Origin: Lepidodermella squamata
Taxonomy: Eukaryota > Gastrotricha
Assembly: GCA_047495785.1 (NCBI GenBank)
Contig: JBLDXI010000029.1
Span: 3,286,001-3,350,000, forward strand
Length of the DNA stretch: 64,000 nt
Direction of reading: 5' to 3'
Shown here: positions 1-10,284 of the stretch, piece after piece
Numbering within the stretch: position 1 is the stretch's first letter
How the letters are laid out: the number at the start of each line of letters is the position of its first letter
Position numbers and translations under genes: made by a program
Notes under the pieces: generated by a model
What the model was told of the DNA's origin: nothing
Databases searched by the model: none
What the model saw: only the letters and a program-made list of their open reading frames with translations

Positions 1-1584
1 ATTCGCAGTATAAAGTTTTGAGTTGAGAGAGACAGAAAAGAAAAGATGGTGAAGAAGGAAAAATTAGGCTGCTTTTATAGGCAAAGGCAGCATGCTTCTG
101 TCGACCACAGTAATTACTACCGTATCATGCACAGTTAGAAGAATGCAGCTAGATGCCAATCAATTCATTTGCATAGGCCTTATCGGAAGAAACTAACTGT
201 GTCTCTCACAATGAGATGACTCACTATCTCCTGAACGGAATTCATCGGTTTCCTTCCAGAGGCGGCTACCTCGAGGTCTTATCGAGTAAATACGAAAATG
301 GCCGAACGCGTTGGCTATCTGTGCCAACTCTTAGAGAGGAGGTAAGCATAATACTATCATATCAATGAACTTTACGCTAATTATCTGTGTTTTTTCTTGT
401 GGCTACAGAGAATGACTCGAGGCCTGCCACAGCCACCGACGTTTGATAATGTAGCCTGGGTGTATTAACTGGCGAAACTAATCGGTTTGCTCGTTGCTTC
501 GACGCAGGCCACACGACGCAGCTAACGTTACGTGACTGCAGAGCCTTCGCCGTTTTCCTGTGCCCTTCACATCGCATCACCGTGTCCGAGGCGAAACAGT
601 GTTCAATTTTGCCGGCGGGGTGGAACAGTGCTCAAAGCATGCGTGCTTAGATATCGTTCGTGTTGCGACGTAAGGGACCGCCAGTACTAGCGCATATTTC
701 TATATATCATTATACCGCTATATTGCGGTTGCATCCAAATTACTATCTTTGGTTCAAGGGCTATAAAATTGCCATTAGCTGCGATTGCTATAGTGCGTTC
801 TTGGACTCTTGAAGAGATAAGAGAAATTCAGCTTTTTCGCCTATATTTCATCTAAGTTTTCCCGCGTTCTTCTGGAATTCTTTGATTGCAGATTTTACAG
901 GTGGAAAAACGAGCTGCCGTGACCAATGAAAAACTATTACTATCCGTGACTCGGTGCCGTAAATCTTTATTTTCAATGCAGCGAAATAATTGAAAACGAA
1001 CCAAGGAAATGAAACTAAGAGAATAATTCATCACACTTTGTTTAACAGAAATGGCGATAACAGGTTGAATATATCGAAAGAGCCAGCACTCTGCAATAGT
1101 TTAGTGGCGACCTTATGCCGGAATTTTCCTTTTCCGATTCCCAATCAATATCCAATATCCAATCTTTATCCGATCAGCTATAACTTGAGTGCCGAATTCG
1201 AGTAAAAGTTGAGGTATCCCTATCAACAATGCAGAATTTATAATTTAATACAGCAGCTAATAGGATGTACTTTGCTACTTTAATAGCTGCGAGAGAAAGT
1301 GCAACGAGCCATTCTAAATTTAAAGGTCCTCTGATTTCTACGAAAAATTATAGAATGATATACATGCACATGCAATGTTATTGAAAGTAGATCTCGCCCC
1401 AGGAAATTTCGGCGGATAAATCTTTGAATTAGGAAACAAGAGGTCTTTAGAGTTTTCTGAAAATGTATCACTTAAAACCGAAATGAACTAACACTTTTCA
1501 AGAATCGATGACGGTGATACTCCATTGGTTAACTAATTAACTATAACTAACGATAACTAAATTGATAAGCCACAAATATGGGAG
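1..1584. other. Non-coding stretch, nothing recognised
   Basis: Only short stop-interrupted frames without domain-like composition are present on either strand. I see no splice-supported exon, tRNA fold or transposon end here. Confidence 0.5.
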
Positions 1585-1754
1585 CGTTAGCGTCGTTGAA
1601 TAACTCTGATTTTGGCAAGTTTACGTCAGTGACAAGTAAAAGGTGATAGCAGAGTTTTTATGTGAACGAAGAGCGAAGCAAACTTGTCACCCGTCAACTG
1701 TCTGTAACTGACGTGAACAAGCCCAAATCTGAGTTGTATTCAACGACGCTAACG
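1585..1754. repeat. Long imperfect hairpin (foldback)
   Basis: The left arm at about 1585-1637 starts CGTTAGCGTCGTTGAATA and contains ACGTCAGTGACAAGT. The right arm, about 1696-1754, is its imperfect reverse complement and ends TTCAACGACGCTAACG. The loop is about 55 bases. It resembles a foldback or MITE remnant; I did not find a clear target duplication. Confidence 0.6.
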
Positions 1755-2051
1755 ACTACGGTACGACTACGGCGCAGTGATAGCGGTCCATTTTGCTTTG
1801 ACAGCTTTGGTTTAGCTTTTTTCTTCCATTTAAAAACAAAGAATGTCTATATCTATTGGATACCAATTAAGTGTTGAATTTCAATACCTAGAGCAGATAA
1901 GATTTGACTCTAAAAAGCTGCGCTTTGATTTAGGATTTAGCCTTGACAAGGAGAACGAATTGCTCCATTGCTTCAGAAATCTACCCCCAAGTCGTTCTCA
2001 TCATGAAGTACGCGACACTTATTTGCCTTCAATTCATCTGAAACCCTGAAA

Positions 2052-2546
2052 CAGTGTGGTCCACGGCCGGAAACTGGCGAGTCACAAACCGGAGTCAAAA
2101 TTGGGACAAAAAGAGTCAAAACCATTAAAACGCCGATAAACACCGATAAATTTTACTTCTAAATATCACTCCAATTCCCGTTCTAGCGCGAAAACTCCTC
2201 TCTATATTCACCTGTCGCTGCAACTTTTTGCGGGGTTCGACTGGTTTTTAACAAAATTCGTCATTTTTGCGCCTTTGTAACTTGTAGAAAAATAGCTACC
2301 TGCGAGCGAAGCGAGCTTTAGCTGACGATATTTCTTCGACTTTTTGGACATTTTGGATGAGTGTGGAGTTAAAGCATCGCATTTTGGTGTCAAACTGAGA
2401 GCCGGAGTCAAGCTTAGCTAGCTTAATATTTTTGACTCTTTTCTGAGTCAAGCTCGGCTTAGTATATAATTAAATCGGAGTCACACATGAGTAAAAAAAT
2501 CTCATAAGAGTCAAAATGACTGGGAGTCACACTTTGGACCACACTG
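2052..2546. mobile_element. hAT-type MITE with 8-bp TSD
   Basis: The element begins CAGTGTGGTCCA and ends with the exact reverse complement TGGACCACACTG. It is flanked by a perfect 8-bp direct repeat CCCTGAAA at 2044-2051 and 2547-2554. CAGTG ends and 8-bp duplications are hallmarks of hAT transposons. At 495 bp with no transposase frame it is non-autonomous. The interior repeats GAGTCAAA-type words. The 1047-bp element at 43037 starts with the same CAGTGTGGT. Confidence 0.85.
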
Positions 2547-2554
2547 CCCTGAAA

Positions 2555-3975
2555 GTTTTTCTGCATTTTCGCCATTAGATTGAAGTGCCGTAGGCATTCC
2601 TGATTGACTGTAGTTAAGATAGAAAAATGATCAAGTAGATGCGCATTGTAAATTATACTTCTGCGCATGATTGCTTTCTTTGATAACTATTAGTCCGTGG
2701 CATTTTGCAATCGGTTCAACACCATCATGCAGACTAAATGTGACTTACATTTCATTAAGAAGTCCGCGCAAAAATCGTGAAACCTAAACTTAAATGGTGG
2801 GTCACGTTTTGTCGCATACGAATAATGCCAAGCGAGTTGCATGTCAAGCATTCCTCGAATACGGCGGTTTCGTTGCTAATTGCTAATCATCAATCATCGC
2901 TAAATCGCTAACCAGATCACAGATCACATTACCAAGACAATCCGCATCTTTCTTAGGATGCAGGGATAAAAGTCATCCGAGCAATTCTCGAATGCTACCA
3001 ACTTTGTGAACTTTGGGTTATTCCATTATTGACCTCATGTGGCTGCGAATCTACTTTAGCGATTCTGCGAGCTTCGCGCAAGGTTGCAGTTCAGTTTGTC
3101 GCAACAGCTCAACGGCTCATATTTGATAAAACATGAAATGCGATTAGAAAAATACTTGATCGCTTTTTCATGCAATGCAATTTAAGAAGGATATCGAAAT
3201 GCCTCCGAGCTGCGAGTTAATGGAGAAGGATAACCACAAAATAGTTGATAACTAATAGCGTAATAAGTGCTCTCTTGGGATTTTCTTGGCGCAGTATAAA
3301 AATTGGCTCATAGTCATAGTCCATAATTCCGTGATATGCACTTTTCGTGATGATAACTGCATGGGTCGCATAAAATTATGCTCCGGGAATTGGAAACTAA
3401 AAATTGTGCCCATTCGAAAGCAGACTCTGGTCATGTTTGAACAATAAGTGGTGATAGTCATGGTTTAACAAGACTATGCAGAGAGAGCGAGAGAGACAGA
3501 GACAGAGACGTTACCCTATGAGTTTACCCTATGGATATTGATAGAATTGATGGAATTGAAAAATAAAAATTATATTATTATAATTATAAAATTGATAGAT
3601 AATTATCCTAGACTACGCTCGAAGGAAAAGAAGGTGAAACCAAGAAGAGGAGGATAAATTTGGTTTATCTTAAGAATTTAGCCATGATAACGGAGAAATG
3701 TTCTGGAGCGTTTGTGCGTAGTTCGCATTCTGGTAGGCTTTGCAACCGTTCGGTATCGGATGCGCCGAAATGATGATGCTATTACCGGCAAATAAAAAGT
3801 AGCTTATACCAGTACCAAGTATTTTATTACAAACAGCATGGAAGTACTGCCTAACGCGGTCTCTTACGTCGCAACACGAACGATATATCAAACGTTTTTT
3901 TTCATTCGTGTGTGGCAGATGATGAGTTTACACTGTTTCACTCCTAGGATAGCTGGCTTTTTTCTTCACCCTCAT
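2555..3975. other. Non-coding stretch with a short simple repeat
   Basis: No gene is supported. A GAGAGA/ACAGAG purine-rich simple repeat lies at about 3481-3511; the rest is unremarkable AT-rich sequence. Confidence 0.5.
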
Positions 3976-4101
3976 TATGCTTCCGTATTGCAGGATCAAA
4001 GTCCACGTGGTCACGTGGTATGAATAGCTAGTTCTGAGGCGTTGTTTTTTTTCGTCGTTTCGTCATCTTTTACAAAAAAATCTTAGTACGAAACGCAAAA
4101 A

Positions 4102-4172
4102 GGGAGTAAAAGGAGGATTTGAACCCGGAACTTTAAGGATCAGGACCATGGATTTGAGCCACTATACAATAG
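4102..4172 (-). pseudogene. tRNA-like module with A and B boxes
   Basis: On the minus strand an A-box-like TTGTATAGTGGCT is followed about 35 bases later by a perfect B-box-like GGTTCAAATCC. A full cloverleaf with paired acceptor arms is not evident, so this is probably a tRNA-derived pseudogene or SINE head rather than a working tRNA. Confidence 0.5.
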
Positions 4173-4260
4173 GAGGCTTTCTATCTGCATCTGGCAAAAA
4201 ACGCTTATGTGTAGCGTTCGTTTAGTATATAAAAATGCCGAACGAGGATGACTACCATGA

Positions 4261-4337
4261 CCCAGCACTATTGCTAATTGGTTTCGCCTTATGCGTCAAA
4301 ACCCAGTGGTCCTGGGTTCGAATCCTCATTTTACCCC
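4261..4337 (+). pseudogene. tRNA-like module with A and B boxes
   Basis: TTGCTAATTGG resembles a pol III A box and GGTTCGAATCC at 4315-4325 is a perfect B box about 40 bases later. Stem pairing is poor, so it looks like a tRNA-derived sequence within the surrounding foldback element. Confidence 0.5.
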
Positions 4338-4914
4338 ATTTATTTGTCTTTCCTTCATTTTTTTTTATAAGATGACGAAGTGACGAAACGACGAAACGAC
4401 GAAACGGAAGCATATTGCCTCACAGGTTTGAAGAGTGTTTTAGACGCCTTTCATTCCATCTGGCGTTCTAAAGGGCTATAGTTAAATAATTATCCAGCCT
4501 AAAGTTCGAAAAGACGAAATCGTTTGTCAAAATTTGCACTTCAATGCAGCCGTCTGCCAATCAATACTGAATCGGTTCGAAGCTTGAAAATTAACGAAAA
4601 TTAAATGAAAGTGAAAAGCAAAGCTTGTCTTCCATTTCAAAGTTCAGAGTTTGAAAAGGCTCAGCTTTCTAATAGATCTATTGAATGATCAGAACTGCTT
4701 CATAATTCTTTAAAGGCCAGGAACCTAATGGATATTGTTTAATCAGCTTTCGTAATACCAACTGGACCTTCTACCAGCCTATGAATGGACTTCGAATGAA
4801 ATTCATGTAAAACCAGATAATTAAGCAAGAAATATCAAGATATAGTAAGACGCGATCATAATTACTGTTTTATTGATTTTTTGAAAGCCGCTCGACTATG
4901 AAAATATCTTCATA

Positions 4915-7900
4915 TCATCTGAATTTCAACCAATCAGGCAGTTCAAAGTCTGTTAAACCGAAATCCTGCTCCATCGTCAAGCCGCACTTTTTATGATGAA
5001 ACTGGCCACGGAATCGAAACCATTTGTTAGCCACCCATTTCTCGCCCCTGATCACCGGGCACCCGCCGTGAAGCGTCCGTTGGTCGATCGTCTCGTTGCG
5101 GTGAACATTGTACCAAATCAGGCCAGCATTCTTCGCCGCATCGATGCGAAATCCAAGCTTAGCAAACACCGTCCCACCGCCCTCTTCGACATGGTTCAAG
5201 TACAGCAGTAACGTCGCGATCCTATCGCCTAAATGCGACCCGGCAACTGAGGTTAGGTAGTCCCAATGCGGGGCGTAGTGGCCCCCGATCGGGTAGTACC
5301 CAACCTGATACATCTCACACCCGCCATCGCCGTCAAACGCGTTCATCCCGGTCACGGCCTCAATGTGTCTCGTTAATGAGGTCATTTTGCGCGTCACACT
5401 CGACTCGAGCCATGCGGTGCGCGCGCGCCGTTGGTGCGGCTCGAAATCCGACCCGCCCGTCTTGTAATTAACCACCCCAGCGTCGTTCATCTTCTCCGCA
5501 GCTTCGCTACGCAACAGCCCGGCTTGGTCGTCCGTCAATAGGTCGTAGACTATAACAGCTATCGGGTCCAGGTTCAGAATCTCCTCCTTAATCGGGCCTA
5601 GGATGAAGTACGGATGGTTGCCACGCCGGTTGTACCTGCAGTAAAGGTTCGGATTCCTCGATAGCTTTTCCGTATTTTCAGCACATGCGTCATATTGGCG
5701 AGTTTTCGCCAGTTCTTTCGCCGTTTCAATTTGCTTCTCGATCGGCAGCTTTTCGATTGAGTTGCCAAGGTCTTTTAGCAGCTTCGACACGCGTTCTTGT
5801 TCGTAGTAACGCCGGTTGTCTTCGAGGATTTTACGCGTTTCACCGCTGATTGATGACCGCGTGAGTTCGATTGTTACCATTTCAAGGGCTTCGGAGTAGT
5901 TTTTCATGTAACCAGCTGCGGCTTTTATGCCGTCTATTATCGATAGCTCCGTTATTCCATCAACTGCTGCAATGTACAAAAAAGATGAATTTAATTTCAG
6001 GTATTTTTGTGTTTTTTAAGGCTACAATATCGAGGGAATCAATGGAAAATTGAAAAAATCCAAGAATATTGAAATTTCGAGAAATGTGAACAATTCGACT
6101 TTTCAATTTCACATTACTTTTTTTTAAATTTTCTAAATTTTGCGAACAGCCTCAAATATTCCAATTAGGGTCATTACTTAGGATGAATCATCGAAACACT
6201 ATCAACAGGGTGCACTCGTAATTTTACGGGCTGACCATTGGTTTCAATAACCCGAAAATTAAGGTGCGGAAATCTGGCAGGGTCGATTTGTCTGAAACGA
6301 GGTTAAATAGATTTACCAGTTCAGCCGTGTGGACTAGTTCAACGGGAGTAGGGGGTCAAACTACTCCATGGATCAACTCTTGCGAAATACCCCGGAGAAA
6401 ATACTCAATAGTGAGAGAAATCTGAAAAAAGTGTCCATATAACGGGGACGATTTTAAATGAATTTATTTCAAGCGTGGGCCAACTGGTAATTATGAAGGA
6501 TTGAAAACTGCCATTTCTTAGGGCTTTTCAAAGATGCTGAACAAGATTCCATAAAAAAACCAGGATTCAAAATTTTTTGGGAGCAACTTGGTGATTCATC
6601 AAAAATTATGACCTAAAATAATTCATTTTTACAAATTTGTGAGACAAATAATTCGATAATTGGCCCATAAAGGCTGAAAAGTTCAGTAAATTCGAACCTC
6701 TAATTTCAATTTAAAATGTGTGTCAATTTAGTGCACCCCCTAAATGTTGGGTTCAAGCGCGAAATTTGAGAGACTACAGCATTAGATTTTACCAAAATAC
6801 TCTTCGCTTTTCGAGTTTCATTATAGAATCTATATTTTTCGTTATCTTGCCTGACTTAAAGATCTAGCCTTGATATTCCGCTACGAGTGTTCAGTTTACG
6901 TGTTTACAGGTTTGGCCTGCTGAGGCTTTATCGATCCCAAGTATTGATTTTACAAATCAGTAAATTTCCGATAAAAAAGGCTTGGAACATGACATCAATT
7001 ATTTTCCTACTTTACTTTTAAGACATTATTTATAGCCAAAACTATGAGAATTCCAAGACTTGGCAGGGGAGGGGGCATCAGTAGATCACGGATTGAAAAA
7101 CCCAAAATCGCTAAGGATTGGGAAAATTTGGGACGCGAAATAGGGTTGCAACCTCATTTTAAGTGTTGCAAATATTAGGGCAAGTTCGAATTTCTAAATT
7201 TGAGTTCAATTAAAAAATTATCGAATCAACCTTCGATTTCGTGAAATTAAAATTGAAAGTTCATAGTTAATCGTCGAAAATTCTCCTGAATTTGATAGTC
7301 ATTTTCCTTATTAGACCTAACTTTTAAATTTAAAATCTGGCTTAATCCTGAACAGAATAAATATTGGAAAAATCCGCAATTTCCATTTTTTCGAAAACAA
7401 AACTCTCTCTAGAATAATTCAAAAATTTTCAAATTTCAAATTTCTCAAATATTGAAAATAATTTTAAATTAAATTAAATTTGTTACCTTCGGCTTTAGAA
7501 TCGGCTTTAGTTGCATTGAACACCTTCCACGCCTTGTAGTAGTACGTCCGAGCCATCGAATAATTCATACTAATCGCAAAGCGATTCGCCAAGCTAAACA
7601 GCCCGCCAACTTCCGTCGGCTCAACATCGACAATAATCTCCTCAAACGCTCCAAAAGCCGCCGCCGCTTCATCCTTCTCCTCAACAGGCGGATCTTCAAT
7701 GCCACTCAGCTGATCGACGTACTCCGAGTAGGATTTAACGCTCAGGCCGAGGCGATTCCGATCTTCAGCCCGTAAATTCAGCCGAGCCAACATGTCCCGA
7801 ACTACGCTCAACGCCTCGTTATAACGGCGTATTTTATAGGCGCAGTAATGGTAGTAGTCCATGATTTGCAGCTCGCCAATTCCCGTATTTCCAGCCACAT

Positions 7901-8093
7901 CCTCGCCAAATTTCGTCGATTCGTTGTAGACAGCCCAAGATTCGCGGAATATTTTGTAAGCATTTTTGTAGTCCTGTTGCTGGTAAATTTCATAGCCGTG
8001 TCGAAACAACTCAGCTGCTCGGCCGGGTTCGAAATTTTGTGAGCCGGTGGAAAAATTGACAAAAATAATTATGAGCAAAAAATAACGTAGCAT
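4915..8093 (-). CDS. P4HA: Collagen prolyl 4-hydroxylase alpha subunit
   Basis: Two exons, 8093-7487 and 5966-4915, join in phase to give 552 residues, the usual length for P4HA. The start carries a signal peptide (MLRYFLLIIIFVNFSTG), so the enzyme enters the ER, where the family hydroxylates proline in collagen with protein disulfide isomerase as beta subunit. An N-terminal TPR-like substrate-binding region precedes LYCRY and the 2-oxoglutarate/Fe(II) oxygenase domain. Iron ligands HxD in HYAPHWDYL (about residues 436 and 438) and the distal His in LHGGCP (about 502) are intact, as is the 2-oxoglutarate-binding Lys ten residues later (GEKWVANKW). A minus-strand AATAAA lies about 42 bases after the stop. 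The 1.5-kb intron contains a MITE-like repeat at 6730-7172. Confidence 0.93.
6730..7172. repeat. Degenerate MITE copy in the P4HA intron
   Basis: The left end carries CCTAAATGTTGGGTTCAAGC and the right end its diverged inverted counterpart near GGTTGCAACCTCATTTTAAG. The interior shares blocks such as TTTACAAATCAGTAAATTTCCGA and GCTTGGAACA with the copy at 13911-14335. It is an old, mutated member of that family. Confidence 0.45.
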
Positions 8094-9613
8094 GTTTTTT
8101 TCGTTCGCTCAACTCACTCGTGAATAAATTTCACGCGAAAATATTGTAGCACGTAATTTTTTTTTGCGTCGAGTGTATAATATATAGGTATGTGGGTAGT
8201 AATAATAATATTTACCGGTGTTGCATATATTTTTCTTTTACAATTTTTCTAGTAAATAAAGCTTGTGTATAGTGACGCTGTTTACCTGTGTTTACCTGAA
8301 CGCGCTCATAAGGAACAAAAAAATTGAAAAAAATGAGAGAGGGTTTAAGGTTATACAATACTACCAAGCTTAATTGCAGCTTTTTTGTTGATAATTGATT
8401 ATTTCAACCGCAAGGAAATAGGCTCAGTTGACAAATGAAAAAAAAAATCTCGCAATTAGATCAACAAATTTTAATTAGAAATTTAAGAGAAAGGTTTGCC
8501 GATCGATGGTCCTATTTTTTTTAGCTTGGACATTTTTTACGAAACGAAACGAAGGGATTGAAAAATATAGTATTTAATAATTGGGTCAATTTTCCAATTT
8601 TTTTATTTCCTGTTTTCCTTCCTGATCGATAATGACGCAGCATTTGATCGCAGAGTTTTTTTTATTTTAGCTAAATAGTACCCCTCGCGACCTTGAATTT
8701 TTAATAGTGGATTACAATAAACTGCATATTTGGGGAAAAAATACTGATTTGTAAAACCAATAATTGAAATCGAAATCGGCTGAAGAAGAACTCTTTAGGT
8801 AACAGCGAGAAATATTGTGACATTTCGGGCACAACAAATTCAGATTTTCGAGGGAATATTTTGAGAAACAATTGAAAGTTTCCATTTTTGGGCCGGGCGA
8901 CTTTTCAGCAGTGACATTTCAGCAATCCCATTCAGAGCGAGCAGCGACAATTCAACGGCGACATTTGAGCAGTGACAAATCAGCAGTGTCATTTGGGCAG
9001 TAATTGCACTATCAATTTGCAGAATCATATTTTATGGATGTGAGATTTTTTTTATTTATCTAGTTACTTTTCAGATGCGACATTTCATCAGAGGAATTCG
9101 GCTGATAATTTTCTTGCTATCAATATAAAATCGATTTATGTTAAGTAGCGATTGATGGAATCAGGTCAACTTTTTTCCCCTAAAATTGTTCATTCAAATT
9201 TGTTTGAATTTTCGCTTGCTCATTTGTCACTGCTATATTGTCACTTGTTAATTGTATTGAGCCTCAATTAGAAATTCGATGATTTGACCCGCACCTGCTG
9301 AAAAGCCTGACAACGCGTAAATCGATGTCTTATAATATAGAGTAAAGTTAAGGAGGATTATATTTTTTGCGAAATTATAGATATAGGCTGGGAGTTTCAT
9401 AGTTAGCGCTGTGGAAGTGTAAATTTGGGGCTTGAACTTATAGCGCAATCAAAATTCAATGTTGGGGGATGAAAGTGTTAAATCGTAACTTTTATTTGTC
9501 TCGTCTCTCAAGCTCAAGAATTAGCTGCCGATTTGTTGATTTTCCAATATCTAAAAATTGATGCTGAGGAATTAATTATTCGCTATCCCTGGGGCTTTGA
9601 ATTGATTAAATTC
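8094..9613. other. Intergenic, with a cluster of CAGTGACA words
   Basis: At about 8886-9010, and again near 9222-9245 in inverted form, short words such as CAGCAGTGACATTTCAGCA recur. They match the words that build the foldback at 12831-13375. Around 8685-8800 a fragment resembles the MITE family of 13911. No gene is supported. Confidence 0.4.
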
Positions 9614-9895
9614 TCATAAAAATAACGCAAAAATGATATTAATAAAATCACCATATTGCTGATCTTTAGCGCCATTATCACTTTCGCACGTTAGTGTTCC
9701 GCTTGATTGATTGTCACGGGTTCGATTTGGCCGGCTTCTATTATCGCCATTGTCCGCTAAAGAAACATTTTTTACGGAAAATAAGTCGAGCAATGTCTCA
9801 TCGTATTTGCATATTGGGGTATTTTCTGCCGAAGTAAAATAATTCTGAAAATTAATCAGCAGTAGCCAAAAAGTTGGCAAAAAATAAATTGTCAT
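9614..9895 (-). CDS. Possible small secreted or GPI-type protein
   Basis: A single-exon frame of 93 residues begins with a signal-peptide-like stretch (MTIYFLPTFWLLLINF), has a hydrophilic, N-glycosylation-rich middle (NVSL, NRTR, NQSS) and ends in a short hydrophobic tail (FINIIFALFL), the layout of a GPI-anchored precursor. It has only two cysteines and no recognised family. It lies divergently upstream of the SMC6-like gene. A chance frame is possible. Confidence 0.33.
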   Translation of the reverse strand: MTIYFLPTFWLLLINFQNYFTSAENTPICKYDETLLDLFSVKNVSLADNGDNRSRPNRTRDNQSSGTLTCESDNGAKDQQYGDFINIIFALFL

Positions 9896-10284
9896 CTCGA
9901 AAAAAATTCAAAATTTTCCAAAAAAATTAAATTTTAATAAAATCGTGTTTTTCCAAGCGACACGCGATTATTGTTCATCTTTTACACACGAGCCGTGAAT
10001 TTTTTTGTCACACCTTGTAATCAGGAGTTCAACCCGGTTTCAGGTGAGGATTGGGATGAATAATTAAGAGTAAAAATCTTTGAAAAATGCGCCATACTGC
10101 TAGCTGCTGGCACCCGGAAATTAGGGTGGCGAGATGGCGCCCAAAGCAAACATTCCACCGTAATTTCAACTGAAAATTTTCTAGGACTCAAAATTTAAAA
10201 TTAAAGTTAACTGACTAGCCTGTAAAGCTTCTCGCCCTTAGCAATCTCTCGATTTCGATTTTAAATTTTATTGGAAGTAAAATC

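Larger units (their letters stand above)
3976..4414. mobile_element. Foldback element with two divergent tRNA-like modules
   Basis: The outer arms TATGCTTCCGT (3976-3986) and ACGGAAGCATA (4404-4414) are inverted. Inner arms CGTCGTTTCGTCATCTTT (from 4053) and AAGATGACGAAGTGACGAAA (from 4369) extend the symmetry. Between them sit two pol III-like tRNA modules pointing outwards, minus on the left and plus on the right. The same architecture occurs at 11501-12281. No target duplication was resolved. Confidence 0.6.

Noticed and set aside
377-1034. Frames in the first kilobase as coding exons
   Set aside because: Composition is not protein-like and no supporting splice sites or homology were seen.
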